DNA of 64,000 nucleotides, taken from Streptomyces curacoi (GTDB taxonomy: Bacteria; Actinomycetota; Actinomycetes; Streptomycetales; Streptomycetaceae). Below, in pieces: positions 46,550 to 54,537 of the stretch. The stretch covers positions 1 to 64,000 of the forward strand of contig NZ_KQ947987.1 in assembly GCF_001513975.1 (NCBI RefSeq). The letters are read 5' to 3'. The notes under the pieces are model-generated. The model searched no databases. It was given only the letters and a program-made list of their open reading frames with translations, and was not told where the DNA came from. Made by a program: the position numbers and the translations under genes. Each line of letters starts with the position of its first letter. Position 1 is the stretch's first letter.

Positions 46550-46819
46550 TCAGGTGGTCGGCGGAGGTGAGTCCGGCGGCGGCGTGCTACTGCCGGTCGC
46601 CGTGTCGTCGCCCTTGTGCGCGAGTCGGTCCATGGCGCCCTTGGCCTTGCCGGTGCCCGTCTGGATCTTGTCGCTGTACCTGCCCTTGGTCCTCTCGTCG
46701 ACGACCTTCGCGGCCTTGTCGAGGCCGTGCTGGACCTGCTCCTCGTGCCGCTGAGCGAAGTCGGAGACCTTGTCCTTGGCCGGGGCGAGTTTGGCTTTCA
46801 AATTATCCAGGAGACCCAT
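46550..46819 (-). CDS. Small antitoxin-like protein (MT0933 type)
   Basis: An 89-residue Lys/Ala/Asp-rich helical protein (MGLLDNLKAKLAPAKDKVSDFAQRHEEQVQHGLDKAAKVV) of the family annotated as MT0933-like antitoxin. No toxin gene is adjacent, so the toxin-antitoxin label rests on annotation custom. The C-terminus is Ser/Pro/Thr-rich. GGGAAGGTG precedes the ATG at a good distance. A structural or stress role is equally possible. Confidence 0.65.
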   Translation of the reverse strand: MGLLDNLKAKLAPAKDKVSDFAQRHEEQVQHGLDKAAKVVDERTKGRYSDKIQTGTGKAKGAMDRLAHKGDDTATGSSTPPPDSPPPTT

Positions 46820-46842
46820 CGTTCACCTTCCCGCGCGGGCAG

Positions 46843-47115
46843 TCATGTGCGGGCGCCCTCGCCGGCCTCGCTGTCGGCCGCCTCGTCGGCGGACTGCTGC
46901 TTGGGAATGTCGACGCCCTCGTCGGCGTCGGCCTCGACGGGCTCCGCCGCCGACGGGCCTGCGTCCTCGGCCTCGGCCTTGGCCTCGGCCGGCCCCTTGG
47001 CCTCCGCCGCCTCTTCCGCCGCGGGCTCGGCCGATGGTGTGTCGGCCTGTGCCTCGGCGGTTGACGCCTCCTCCGTAGCCTTCGACCTCCGGAGAAGTCG
47101 TGCGAAAACGCCCAT
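46843..47115 (-). CDS. Acidic hypothetical protein
   Basis: A 90-residue product I do not recognise. It begins MGVFARLLRRSKAT and becomes an Ala/Glu-rich, strongly acidic, low-complexity chain. It is probably disordered or a single helix with a basic membrane-facing N-terminus. GGAG with 5-nt spacing precedes the ATG at 47115. It lies 23 bp upstream of the antitoxin-like gene on the same strand, so the two may be co-transcribed. Confidence 0.6.
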   Translation of the reverse strand: MGVFARLLRRSKATEEASTAEAQADTPSAEPAAEEAAEAKGPAEAKAEAEDAGPSAAEPVEADADEGVDIPKQQSADEAADSEAGEGART

Positions 47116-47297
47116 ATCCACTCCATACGTTACTCGTGCGGGCGAAATCCCGCGTCGTCCGGTGCGTCCGTTTGCGCCGCCCGGTCGCCGCCTCCGCAAA
47201 ACCGGCGGCGAAAACCTCGCAACTGGCAACGACCCCGCGCGTGTGCCGTCACGTAACTCGTTCGAGTCCACCCCGTGAGGTTTGCGAGACTGGGGCG

Positions 47298-48236
47298 GTG
47301 AGCAGCACACCCCCCGCCCCCCGCGTCATCGCCGTCGTCGGACCCACCGCGGCCGGAAAGTCAGATCTGGGCGTCTTTCTGGCCCGGCAACTCGGCGGCG
47401 AAGTCGTCAACGCCGACTCCATGCAGCTCTACCGAGGGATGGACATCGGCACCGCCAAGCTGACGCCCGAGGAGCGCGCGGGTGTCCCGCACCACCTCCT
47501 GGACATCTGGGACGTGACGGTCACGGCGTCCGTCGCCGAGTACCAGCGGCTCGCGCGGGAGCGGATCGACGCGCTGCTCGCCGAGGGGCGCTGGCCGATT
47601 CTGGTCGGCGGCTCGGGCCTGTACGTCCGCGGGGCCGTCGACAACCTCGAATTCCCCGGCACGGACCCCGAGGTGAGGGCCCGGCTGGAGGAGGAGCTCG
47701 CGCTGCGCGGCTCCGGGGCGCTGCACGCCCGCCTGGCCGCCGCCGACCCCGAGGCCGCGCAGGCGATCCTGCCCAGCAACGGCCGCCGTATCGTCCGGGC
47801 TCTCGAAGTGATCGAGATCACCGGGAAGCCCTTCACCGCCAACCTCCCCGGCCACGACTCGGTCTACGACACCATCCAGATCGGCGTCGACGTGGCCCGC
47901 CCCGAACTAGACGAGCGCATCGCGCGCCGGGTCGACCGGATGTGGGACGCCGGGCTTGTGGACGAGGTCCGCGTGCTGGAGGCGCAGGGGCTGCGCGAGG
48001 GGCGTACGGCCTCGCGCGCGCTCGGCTACCAGCAGGTGCTCACGGCGCTCGCCGGGGAGTGCACCCTCGAAGAAGCGCGGGCCGAGACCGTACGCGCCAC
48101 CAAGCGCTTCGCGCGCCGCCAGGATTCATGGTTCAGGCGCGACCCTCGGGTGCACTGGCTCAGTGGGGCTGCGGCAGATCTCACAGAACTTCCGCATCTC
48201 GCCCTGGCGTTGGTCGAACGACCGGTTACAGCCTGA
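47298..48236 (+). CDS. miaA: tRNA dimethylallyltransferase MiaA
   Basis: A 312-residue enzyme that prenylates A37 of tRNA, making the substrate of MiaB. P-loop GPTAAGKS at 15-22, VVNADSMQLYRGMDIGTAKL, LLDIWDVTVTASVAEYQ and WPILVGGSGLYV are diagnostic, as is the C-terminal GYQQ and FARRQDSWFRRD. GTG start at 47298. The open frame extends upstream but without conserved residues. It follows an intergenic gap divergent from the acidic protein gene. Confidence 0.92.
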   Translation: MSSTPPAPRVIAVVGPTAAGKSDLGVFLARQLGGEVVNADSMQLYRGMDIGTAKLTPEERAGVPHHLLDIWDVTVTASVAEYQRLARERIDALLAEGRWPILVGGSGLYVRGAVDNLEFPGTDPEVRARLEEELALRGSGALHARLAAADPEAAQAILPSNGRRIVRALEVIEITGKPFTANLPGHDSVYDTIQIGVDVARPELDERIARRVDRMWDAGLVDEVRVLEAQGLREGRTASRALGYQQVLTALAGECTLEEARAETVRATKRFARRQDSWFRRDPRVHWLSGAAADLTELPHLALALVERPVTA

Positions 48237-48344
48237 TCACGTGATGGCATCGGGACGCTCCGGCCGTCATCCCGGCCTCTGACGCCGTGCCATCATCGAG
48301 CTTCGATCGACCAAGTGGAGTCCGAGTTGGGAGGGCGCGTGGCG

Positions 48345-48872
48345 ATGGAGGCCGGCCCTCGCGACACCGCACAAGGCACCGAGAACGTCACCACCGACAG
48401 GGGTGAGAACGTCACCGCCGACAGGCGTGAACCGGAACCGGACGGCGACCGTCTGAGCCCCGACCTGCCCGACGAGACGGAGGGCGGCGTCACCGACGAC
48501 GGCCCCGAGCCCGAGGAGATGTACGCGAGCGGCCCCGAGGTCGAGGTCGAGCTGCGCCCGCAGCGTCGGCTGCGGATCTGGCAGCTCGCGCCCATCGTGT
48601 CCCTGGCGGCGGTCGGCTCCCTGATGTTCGCGTTCCCGCTGGCCTTCGACTTCGGCGACAGCGGAGCCGTGATCGCCATGCTGGGGCTGCTGATCTGCTC
48701 CTGCGCGGCCGGCTGGGGCATGATGGCCGCCCGCCGGGTGGGCTACACCTGGCCCGGGCTGCCGCAGCGGGGCTCCGGGCGCAGACCGGACTGGCGGGTC
48801 GTGCTGGCCTACGTCCTGGTCGTAGCCGCGGTGGTCGTGCTCGCCGTGTGGCGCGTGGCCCGGCTGCGCTGA
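48345..48872 (+). CDS. Hypothetical membrane protein
   Basis: A 175-residue product I do not recognise. The first ~70 residues are acidic, low-complexity and cytoplasmic, including a duplicated GENVTTDR-type octapeptide encoded by a 24-bp direct repeat. Three membrane segments then follow (IVSLAAVGSLMFAFPLAF, AVIAMLGLLICSCAAGWGMMA and VVLAYVLVVAAVVVLAVW). ATG at 48345 is chosen since GGAGGG lies 9 nt upstream. GTG at 48339 is too close to that site and GTG at 48315 lacks one. It separates miaA from dapF. Confidence 0.7.
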   Translation: MEAGPRDTAQGTENVTTDRGENVTADRREPEPDGDRLSPDLPDETEGGVTDDGPEPEEMYASGPEVEVELRPQRRLRIWQLAPIVSLAAVGSLMFAFPLAFDFGDSGAVIAMLGLLICSCAAGWGMMAARRVGYTWPGLPQRGSGRRPDWRVVLAYVLVVAAVVVLAVWRVARLR

Positions 48873-48883
48873 CCGCCACGCGC

Positions 48884-49014
48884 GCGTGGGCCGCCGTACG
48901 AGGCCATACGCGCGTGGACTGTCGTACAAGGTCACATAAGCGTGGACTGTCGGGTACGAGGTCACATGCGCGTGGGCCGTCGTAAGAAGGCCACGCGCGT
49001 GTGGACTGTCGTCC
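48884..49014. repeat. 28-30 bp tandem repeat, about five units, upstream of dapF
   Basis: GCGTGGACTGTCGTACAAGG-type units begin at 48884, 48912, 48940, 48970 and about 48997, with drift. The array fills almost the whole gap between the membrane-protein gene and dapF and ends about 50 bp before the dapF start. Confidence 0.85.
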
Positions 49015-49062
49015 CGCCCCGTGCGCGTACGGCTTGTCATACCGACCCCTTACGATCGAGGA

Positions 49063-49932
49063 ATGAGCACGCGGATCGCCTTCCTCAAGGGTCACGGCAC
49101 CGAGAACGACTTCGTGATCGTCCCGGACCCCGAGAACGCCATCGACCTGCCCCCGGCCGCCGTCGCCGTCCTGTGCGACCGCCGCGCGGGCATTGGCGGT
49201 GACGGAGTGCTGCACGTGGTGCGGTCCGCGGCGCATCCCGAGGCCAAGGACATGGCGGGCGAGGCCGAGTGGTTCATGGACTACCGCAACGGCGACGGCT
49301 CGGTCGCGGAGATGTGCGGCAATGGCGTGCGCGTCTTCGCGCGCTACCTCCAGCGTGCCGGCCACGTCACCGAGGGCGATCTCGCGGTCGCCACGCGCGG
49401 GGGCGTGAAGACCGTGCACCTCGCCAAGGACGGTGATGTCACGGTCGGCATGGGCAAGGCGCTGCTCCCCGAAGGGAAGGTCACTGTCAGCGTCGGGGAG
49501 CGTAGCTGGCCCGCGCGCAACGTGAACATGGGCAACCCGCACGCGGTCGCCTTCGTGGACGACCTCGCGCACGCCGGTGATCTGCTCTCCCCGCCGCCGT
49601 TCAGCCCGGCCGCGGCCTACCCGGACGGGGTCAACGTCGAGTTCGTCGTGGACCGAGGGCCCCGGCACGTCGCCCTGCGTGTGCATGAGCGCGGTGCCGG
49701 TGAGACCCGTTCGTGCGGCACGGGCGCGTGCGCCGTCGCCGTGGCCGCCGCACGCCGGGACGGTGCCGACCCGGCGGTCACCGGCGCCCCGGTCACGTAC
49801 ACCGTGGACCTGCCCGGCGGCACCCTGGTGATCACCGAGCGGCCCGACGGCGAGATCGAGATGACCGGCCCCGCGGTGATCGTCGCCGAGGGCGAGATCG
49901 ATGCGGAGTGGCTGGAAACGCTCGCCCGCTGA
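49063..49932 (+). CDS. dapF: Diaminopimelate epimerase
   Basis: A 289-residue enzyme that converts LL- to meso-diaminopimelate for lysine and, in some wall types, peptidoglycan. Streptomyces use LL-DAP in the wall, so here it serves mainly lysine synthesis. Catalytic cysteines Cys85 (MCGNG) and Cys218 (SCGTGA) are both present, with FLKGHGTENDFVI at the N-terminus and NMGNPHAV central. ATG at 49063 with CGAGGA close upstream. The upstream DNA is repeat-rich. Confidence 0.93.
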   Translation: MSTRIAFLKGHGTENDFVIVPDPENAIDLPPAAVAVLCDRRAGIGGDGVLHVVRSAAHPEAKDMAGEAEWFMDYRNGDGSVAEMCGNGVRVFARYLQRAGHVTEGDLAVATRGGVKTVHLAKDGDVTVGMGKALLPEGKVTVSVGERSWPARNVNMGNPHAVAFVDDLAHAGDLLSPPPFSPAAAYPDGVNVEFVVDRGPRHVALRVHERGAGETRSCGTGACAVAVAAARRDGADPAVTGAPVTYTVDLPGGTLVITERPDGEIEMTGPAVIVAEGEIDAEWLETLAR

Positions 49933-50006
49933 GCCGTTCCTCGGCTTGGCAACAGAGTCTTGGGCGGCCGGAGGCCTGAAAGCAGGGGGCTTGACACCCC
50001 GGGCGC

Positions 50007-50022
50007 GTTCGAAATCCCGAAC
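50007..50022. promoter_or_regulatory. Perfect inverted repeat before rshA
   Basis: GTTCG (50007-50011) and CGAAC (50018-50022) flank six bases, just downstream of a TTGACA at 49991-49996. It could be an operator over an rshA promoter, but no clear -10 box follows. The remaining gap is unremarkable. Confidence 0.4.
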
Positions 50023-50230
50023 GGTGGCTGGGTGCTTGGCTCAAAACCGTAAACCTGCGCACCCTCGCTCGAATGGGTGATCCGTTTCACGCTCGGCGAG
50101 AGGCGGTCAGCCGCACGTGATGGGCTCGGTAGCATCAAGCACCGGCCCGGACGGGGGAGAAGTCGCCATCCCCTGAGCCGTGTCCGCCATGGGGCACCCC
50201 GTCCGCCGGTCCACGCAGCCGGAGGTGCCC

Positions 50231-52507
50231 ATGAGTGCGGAGGCAACGAACCCCGCGACGCCAGGCCCGGTAGCAGGCCCTGTGACGCCGGTGGTGTCCC
50301 GCAGGAAGGCCCGCGCCCGGATCGATCTGCGACGCCTCGGCCGGGCCGCGCTGCTCGGCCCCGCCTCGCGCGACCGGCTGCCCGACGCGATCGGCCATGT
50401 CGTCGACGCCCACCGGGCGCACCACCCTGACGCCGACCTCGAACCGCTGCGCCGCGCCTATGTGCTGGCCGAGTCCTCGCACCGCGGCCAGATGCGCAAG
50501 AGCGGCGAGCCGTACATCACGCACCCGCTCGCCGTGACCTTGATCCTCGCCGAACTCGGCGCGGAGACCACGACCTTGACGGCCTCTCTGCTCCACGACA
50601 CCGTGGAGGACACCGATGTGACGCTCGACCAGGTCGGCGAGCAGTTCGGCGAGGAGGTCCGTTTCCTCGTCGACGGCGTGACCAAGCTGGAGAAGGTCGA
50701 CTACGGCGCCGCCGCCGAGCCCGAGACCTTCCGCAAGATGCTCGTCGCCACCGGCAACGACGTCCGCGTGATGTCGATCAAACTCGCCGACCGGCTGCAC
50801 AACATGCGCACCCTCGGCGTGATGCGCCCGGAGAAACAGGCCCGTATCGCCAAGGTGACCCGCGACGTCCTGATCCCGCTCGCCGAACGACTCGGCGTCC
50901 AGGCGCTCAAGACAGAGCTGGAAGACCTGGTCTTCGCGATCCTGCACCCCGAGGAGTACGAGCACACACGGGAGTTGATCGTCGACAACGCCTCGCGCGC
51001 CGACGATCCGCTCGCCGAGATGGCCGTGGAGATGCGCAAGGTCCTGCGTGAGGCCGGCATCCCGGCCGAAGTCCTCATCCGGCCCCGGCACTTCGTCTCG
51101 GTGCACCGCGTGGCCCGCAAGCGCGGGCGGCTGCGCGGCGCCGACTTCGGGCGGCTGCTGGTGCTGGTGAACGAGGACGCGGACTGTTACGGCGTCCTGG
51201 GCGAACTGCACACCTGCATGACGCCCGTCGTCTCGGAGTTCAAGGACTTCATCGCCGTCCCCAAGTTCAACCTGTACCAGTCGCTGCACACGGCCGTGGC
51301 CCGCGAGGACGGCCAGGTCGCCGAAGTCCTCATCCGCACCCACCAGATGCACAAGGTCGCGGAGGCCGGCGTCGTCGCGCTCGGCAATCCCTACGCTCCT
51401 CCTTCGGAGGAGCAGTCGGCCTCAAGTGACGGCGAGCGCGTCGACCCCACACGTCCGGGCTGGCTGTCCCGACTCCTCGACTGGCAGGAGGCCGCACCCG
51501 ACCCGGACACCTTCTGGTCCACCCTGCGTGAGGACCTCGCCCAGGACCGTGAGATCACCGTCTTCCGGCCCGACGGCGGCACCCTGGGCCTGCCCGAGGG
51601 CGCGACCTGTGTGGACGCCGCGTACGCGCAGTACGGGGAGGACGCGCACGCGTGTATCGGCGCCCGCGTCAACGGCCGCCTGGCGACCCTCAGCACGGTT
51701 CTGCGGGACGGCGACACCGTTCAGCTCCTCATGGGCCAGGACCCCGCCTCGGAGCCCTCCAGGGAGTGGCTGGAGCACGCCCACACACCCGCCGCCCGCA
51801 TCGCCATCCAGCGGTGGCTGGCCACCCACCCCCCGCAGGGCGAGACCACCGCGGCCGAGCAGCCCGGCGTGGCCTTCCGGCCGGGCACGGGCGGACCGGC
51901 GAGCCAGGACGCCGCCACGGGAGGACCGGCCGTCCGCCGGACTGCCGAGGCACCGGCCGTCCGCCCGGCTGCCGAGGGCCCGGCCGTCCGCCTGGGTGCC
52001 GAGGGCCCGGCCGGCCGCCTGGGTGCCGAGGGCCCGGCCGGCCGCTCCGCCGCCGCCAACGTCCTCGTCGACCGGCCCGGCGCGACCGTACGCCTCGCCG
52101 GCTGCTGCACCCCCGTACCGCCCGACGAGGTCACCGGATTCTCCGTGCGCGGGGGAGCGGTGACCGTCCACCGCGTCGAGTGCGCCGCGGTGGCCCGCAT
52201 GAAGAGCGCGGGGCGCGCGGAGGTCGGCGTGCGCTGGGGCGACACCACCGAGTGCCGGGTCACCTTGGTCGCCGAATCGTTCGTTCGCCCCCACCTTCTG
52301 GCGGACCTCACGGAGGCGATGGCCCTGGAGGGCGCCGAAATCGTCTCGGCGACGGTCGAACCCCCGAGCCAGCAGCGCGTACGCCACACCTACACCGTCC
52401 AGCTCCCGGACGCGGCCCTGCTCCCGGGGCTCATGCGGGCCATGCGCAATGTCGCGGGCGTGTACGACGTGAGCAGAGCGCAGCCGCAGACCACCCAGGG
52501 TGCGTAG
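50231..52507 (+). CDS. rshA: RshA, RelA/SpoT homologue with intact hydrolase and eroded synthetase domain
   Basis: A 758-residue (p)ppGpp enzyme. The HD hydrolase domain (~80-240) is intact: SSHRGQMRKSGEPYITHP, His122-Asp123 in LLHDTVEDTD, and KLADRLHNMRTL. The synthetase domain (~270-400) keeps FKDFIAVPK and YQSLHTAV. It lacks the usual DLxGxR segment (replaced by GADFGRLLVLV) and has RPRH for RPKH and VAEAGVVALG for the RIADHGVAAHW-type helix. TGS (~430-500) and C-terminal ACT (~685-750) domains follow. An Ala/Gly/Pro/Arg-rich linker (~560-620) contains a tandem AEGPAVRLG-type repeat. ATG at 50231 sits 5 nt after GGAGG. It probably acts chiefly as a hydrolase. Confidence 0.87.
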   Translation: MSAEATNPATPGPVAGPVTPVVSRRKARARIDLRRLGRAALLGPASRDRLPDAIGHVVDAHRAHHPDADLEPLRRAYVLAESSHRGQMRKSGEPYITHPLAVTLILAELGAETTTLTASLLHDTVEDTDVTLDQVGEQFGEEVRFLVDGVTKLEKVDYGAAAEPETFRKMLVATGNDVRVMSIKLADRLHNMRTLGVMRPEKQARIAKVTRDVLIPLAERLGVQALKTELEDLVFAILHPEEYEHTRELIVDNASRADDPLAEMAVEMRKVLREAGIPAEVLIRPRHFVSVHRVARKRGRLRGADFGRLLVLVNEDADCYGVLGELHTCMTPVVSEFKDFIAVPKFNLYQSLHTAVAREDGQVAEVLIRTHQMHKVAEAGVVALGNPYAPPSEEQSASSDGERVDPTRPGWLSRLLDWQEAAPDPDTFWSTLREDLAQDREITVFRPDGGTLGLPEGATCVDAAYAQYGEDAHACIGARVNGRLATLSTVLRDGDTVQLLMGQDPASEPSREWLEHAHTPAARIAIQRWLATHPPQGETTAAEQPGVAFRPGTGGPASQDAATGGPAVRRTAEAPAVRPAAEGPAVRLGAEGPAGRLGAEGPAGRSAAANVLVDRPGATVRLAGCCTPVPPDEVTGFSVRGGAVTVHRVECAAVARMKSAGRAEVGVRWGDTTECRVTLVAESFVRPHLLADLTEAMALEGAEIVSATVEPPSQQRVRHTYTVQLPDAALLPGLMRAMRNVAGVYDVSRAQPQTTQGA

Positions 52508-52623
52508 AGGGAAGCGCGAGGGTGCTGCGCTGCACCCGCTCGGCACTCAGCCGACAGACCCGTTCGAGTGTGCCGGTCGCGCGTCGTCGACGCCCCGCAC
52601 GCGCGCGCTGATAGCCGTGGTGC

Positions 52624-54351
52624 ATGCTGCTCACTCCCCGCACCGAGGCTCAGCGACCAGCCCCTGGCGCTCCTCGCCCCCGTCCCCGAACGCGCCGGCG
52701 CCTCAACACGCCCGCGCTGCTCGCCCTCGCCGTGTCCGTCTGTCTCACCGCGGCGAGCCCTCCCGTCACCCCCCTGGGCGTCGGTGACCGTCTCTTCCCG
52801 CACCTGGGCAATCCGGGCTACGACGTGCAGTCGTACGACCTCTCCTTCACCTATTCCGGCACCAATAGCAAGCCCCTCCAGGCCGTCACGACGATCAACG
52901 CCTGGACGACCGCTGACCTCGACCGCGTCAACCTCGACTTCGCCCACGGGAAGGTGAAGTCCGTCGAGGTCGACGGGGAGCCCGCGGCGTTCAGCAGCGC
53001 CGGTGAGGACCTGGTCGTCACCCCCGAGGACCCGTTGCCGGACGGCAGCTGGACGCGGATCACCGTGCGGCACACCAGCGATCCCGTCTACGGCAAGAAC
53101 CGGGAGGGCGGCTGGGTACGGACCTCGGACGGCCTCGCCATGGCCAACCAGGCCGACGCCGCCCACGTCGTGTTCCCCTGCAACGACCACCCCTCCGACA
53201 AGGCGATGTTCACCATCCGGGTCACCGCGCCCAACGGCTACACCGCCGTGGCCAACGGTCTGCCGACCGACGTGGAGCGCGCGGGCAAGGCGACGACATG
53301 GACGTACCGCACCCGGCACCCCATGGCCACCGAACTCGCCCAGGTGTCCATCGGCCGCTCCACGGTGGTGCACCGCACCGGCCCGCACGGACTGCCCGTT
53401 CGGGACGTCGTGCCCTCCGGGCACCGCAAGGAGCTCGAACCGTGGCTGAAGAAGACCCCCGCCCAGATCTCCTGGATGGAGGGCAAGGTCGGCCGGTACC
53501 CCTTCGAGACGTACGGCCTGCTCATGGCCGACGCCTCCACCGGCTTCGAACTCGAGACCCAGACCCTGTCTCTCTTCGAGAGGGGCCTCTTCACCGGGAC
53601 CGGGCTCCCGAAGTGGTACATCGAGTCGATCATGGTGCACGAGCTGGCACACCAGTGGTTCGGCGACAGCGTCAGCCCCCGCAGCTGGTCCGACCTGTGG
53701 CTCAGCGAGGGACACGCCACCTGGTACGAGGCCCTGTACGCGGCGGAGAAGTCGGGCAGGCCGCTGGAGGCACGGATGAAGGCGGCGTACGTCGCCTCCG
53801 ATCGCTGGCGTGCGGCCGGCGGACCACCCGCGGCTCCCAAGGTGCCCACGCCCGGCAAGAAGAACGGCATCTTCCGGCCGAACGTCTATGACGGCGCGGC
53901 CCTGGTCCTGTACGCCCTCCGCCAGGAGATCGGCAGCGCGGCCTTCGAGCGTCTGGAACGCGCCTGGGTGAGCCGCCACCAGGACGGTTCCGCCGGCACC
54001 GCGGACTTCGTCGCGCTCGCCGAGGAGATCTCCGGGCGGCACCTGGACGGGTTCCTGCGGGCCTGGCTGTACGGCGAGAAGACGCCGCCGATGCCCGGTC
54101 AGCCGGAGTGGAAGTCCGTCGACCCGGAGAAGGCGGCCACCGGGAAGGCCGGCGGGAAGGGGGCGACCGGGAAGGGGGCTACCGGGAAGGCGGCTCCTGG
54201 GAAGGCGGCTCCTGGGAAGGCCGGGGGCAAGGGAGCCATCGGGAAGGGGGCCACCGGGAAGGCAGCTTCCGGGAAGGCGGCTCCTGGCAAGGCGGCTTCC
54301 GGGAAGGCGGCTCCTGGCAAGACGGCTTCTGGGAAGGCGGCCGCGAAATAA
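52624..54351 (+). CDS. Secreted M1-family metallopeptidase with GKAA-repeat tail
   Basis: 575 residues. A basic N-terminus and hydrophobic stretch (~28-45) form a signal peptide or anchor. The M1 aminopeptidase fold follows. GWVRTSDG precedes the catalytic zinc site [11 protein letters not shown] (His339, Glu340, His343) with Glu362 in SEGHATWYE as third ligand. The GAMEN box is replaced by ELETQTLS, so exopeptidase activity may differ from typical M1. The last ~60 residues are a run of (A/T/S)(P/S)GKAA repeats encoded by 15-bp units, highly basic. They may bind nucleic acids or wall polymers. Confidence 0.85.
   Translation: MLLTPRTEAQRPAPGAPRPRPRTRRRLNTPALLALAVSVCLTAASPPVTPLGVGDRLFPHLGNPGYDVQSYDLSFTYSGTNSKPLQAVTTINAWTTADLDRVNLDFAHGKVKSVEVDGEPAAFSSAGEDLVVTPEDPLPDGSWTRITVRHTSDPVYGKNREGGWVRTSDGLAMANQADAAHVVFPCNDHPSDKAMFTIRVTAPNGYTAVANGLPTDVERAGKATTWTYRTRHPMATELAQVSIGRSTVVHRTGPHGLPVRDVVPSGHRKELEPWLKKTPAQISWMEGKVGRYPFETYGLLMADASTGFELETQTLSLFERGLFTGTGLPKWYIESIMVHELAHQWFGDSVSPRSWSDLWLSEGHATWYEALYAAEKSGRPLEARMKAAYVASDRWRAAGGPPAAPKVPTPGKKNGIFRPNVYDGAALVLYALRQEIGSAAFERLERAWVSRHQDGSAGTADFVALAEEISGRHLDGFLRAWLYGEKTPPMPGQPEWKSVDPEKAATGKAGGKGATGKGATGKAAPGKAAPGKAGGKGAIGKGATGKAASGKAAPGKAASGKAAPGKTASGKAAAK
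54120..54347. repeat. 15-bp in-frame repeats encoding the GKAA tail
   Basis: Imperfect GGGAAGGCGGCTCCT units repeat through the 3' end of the M1 peptidase gene, giving a lysine-rich tail. Confidence 0.8.
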
Positions 54352-54537
54352 GACGGTGACGAGACGTCCCGTGCCGTGCGACCATCTTCGAGTCGGCGCG
54401 GCACGGGACGCGGGAATCTCCCGGGGTACTCGTGCGTTGTAGCAGTGACGGATCAGTTTCCAGGCGCTACGGACTCGTTCCGAAGGGCCCACTGCCACCG
54501 TCGTCGCAAACGGATTCCCCATCGACGTAAGGACCCA

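Noticed and set aside
46550..47115. Toxin-antitoxin pair from the antitoxin-like gene and the acidic protein
   Set aside because: The acidic partner is low complexity with no toxin fold, and the antitoxin name comes only from family annotation.
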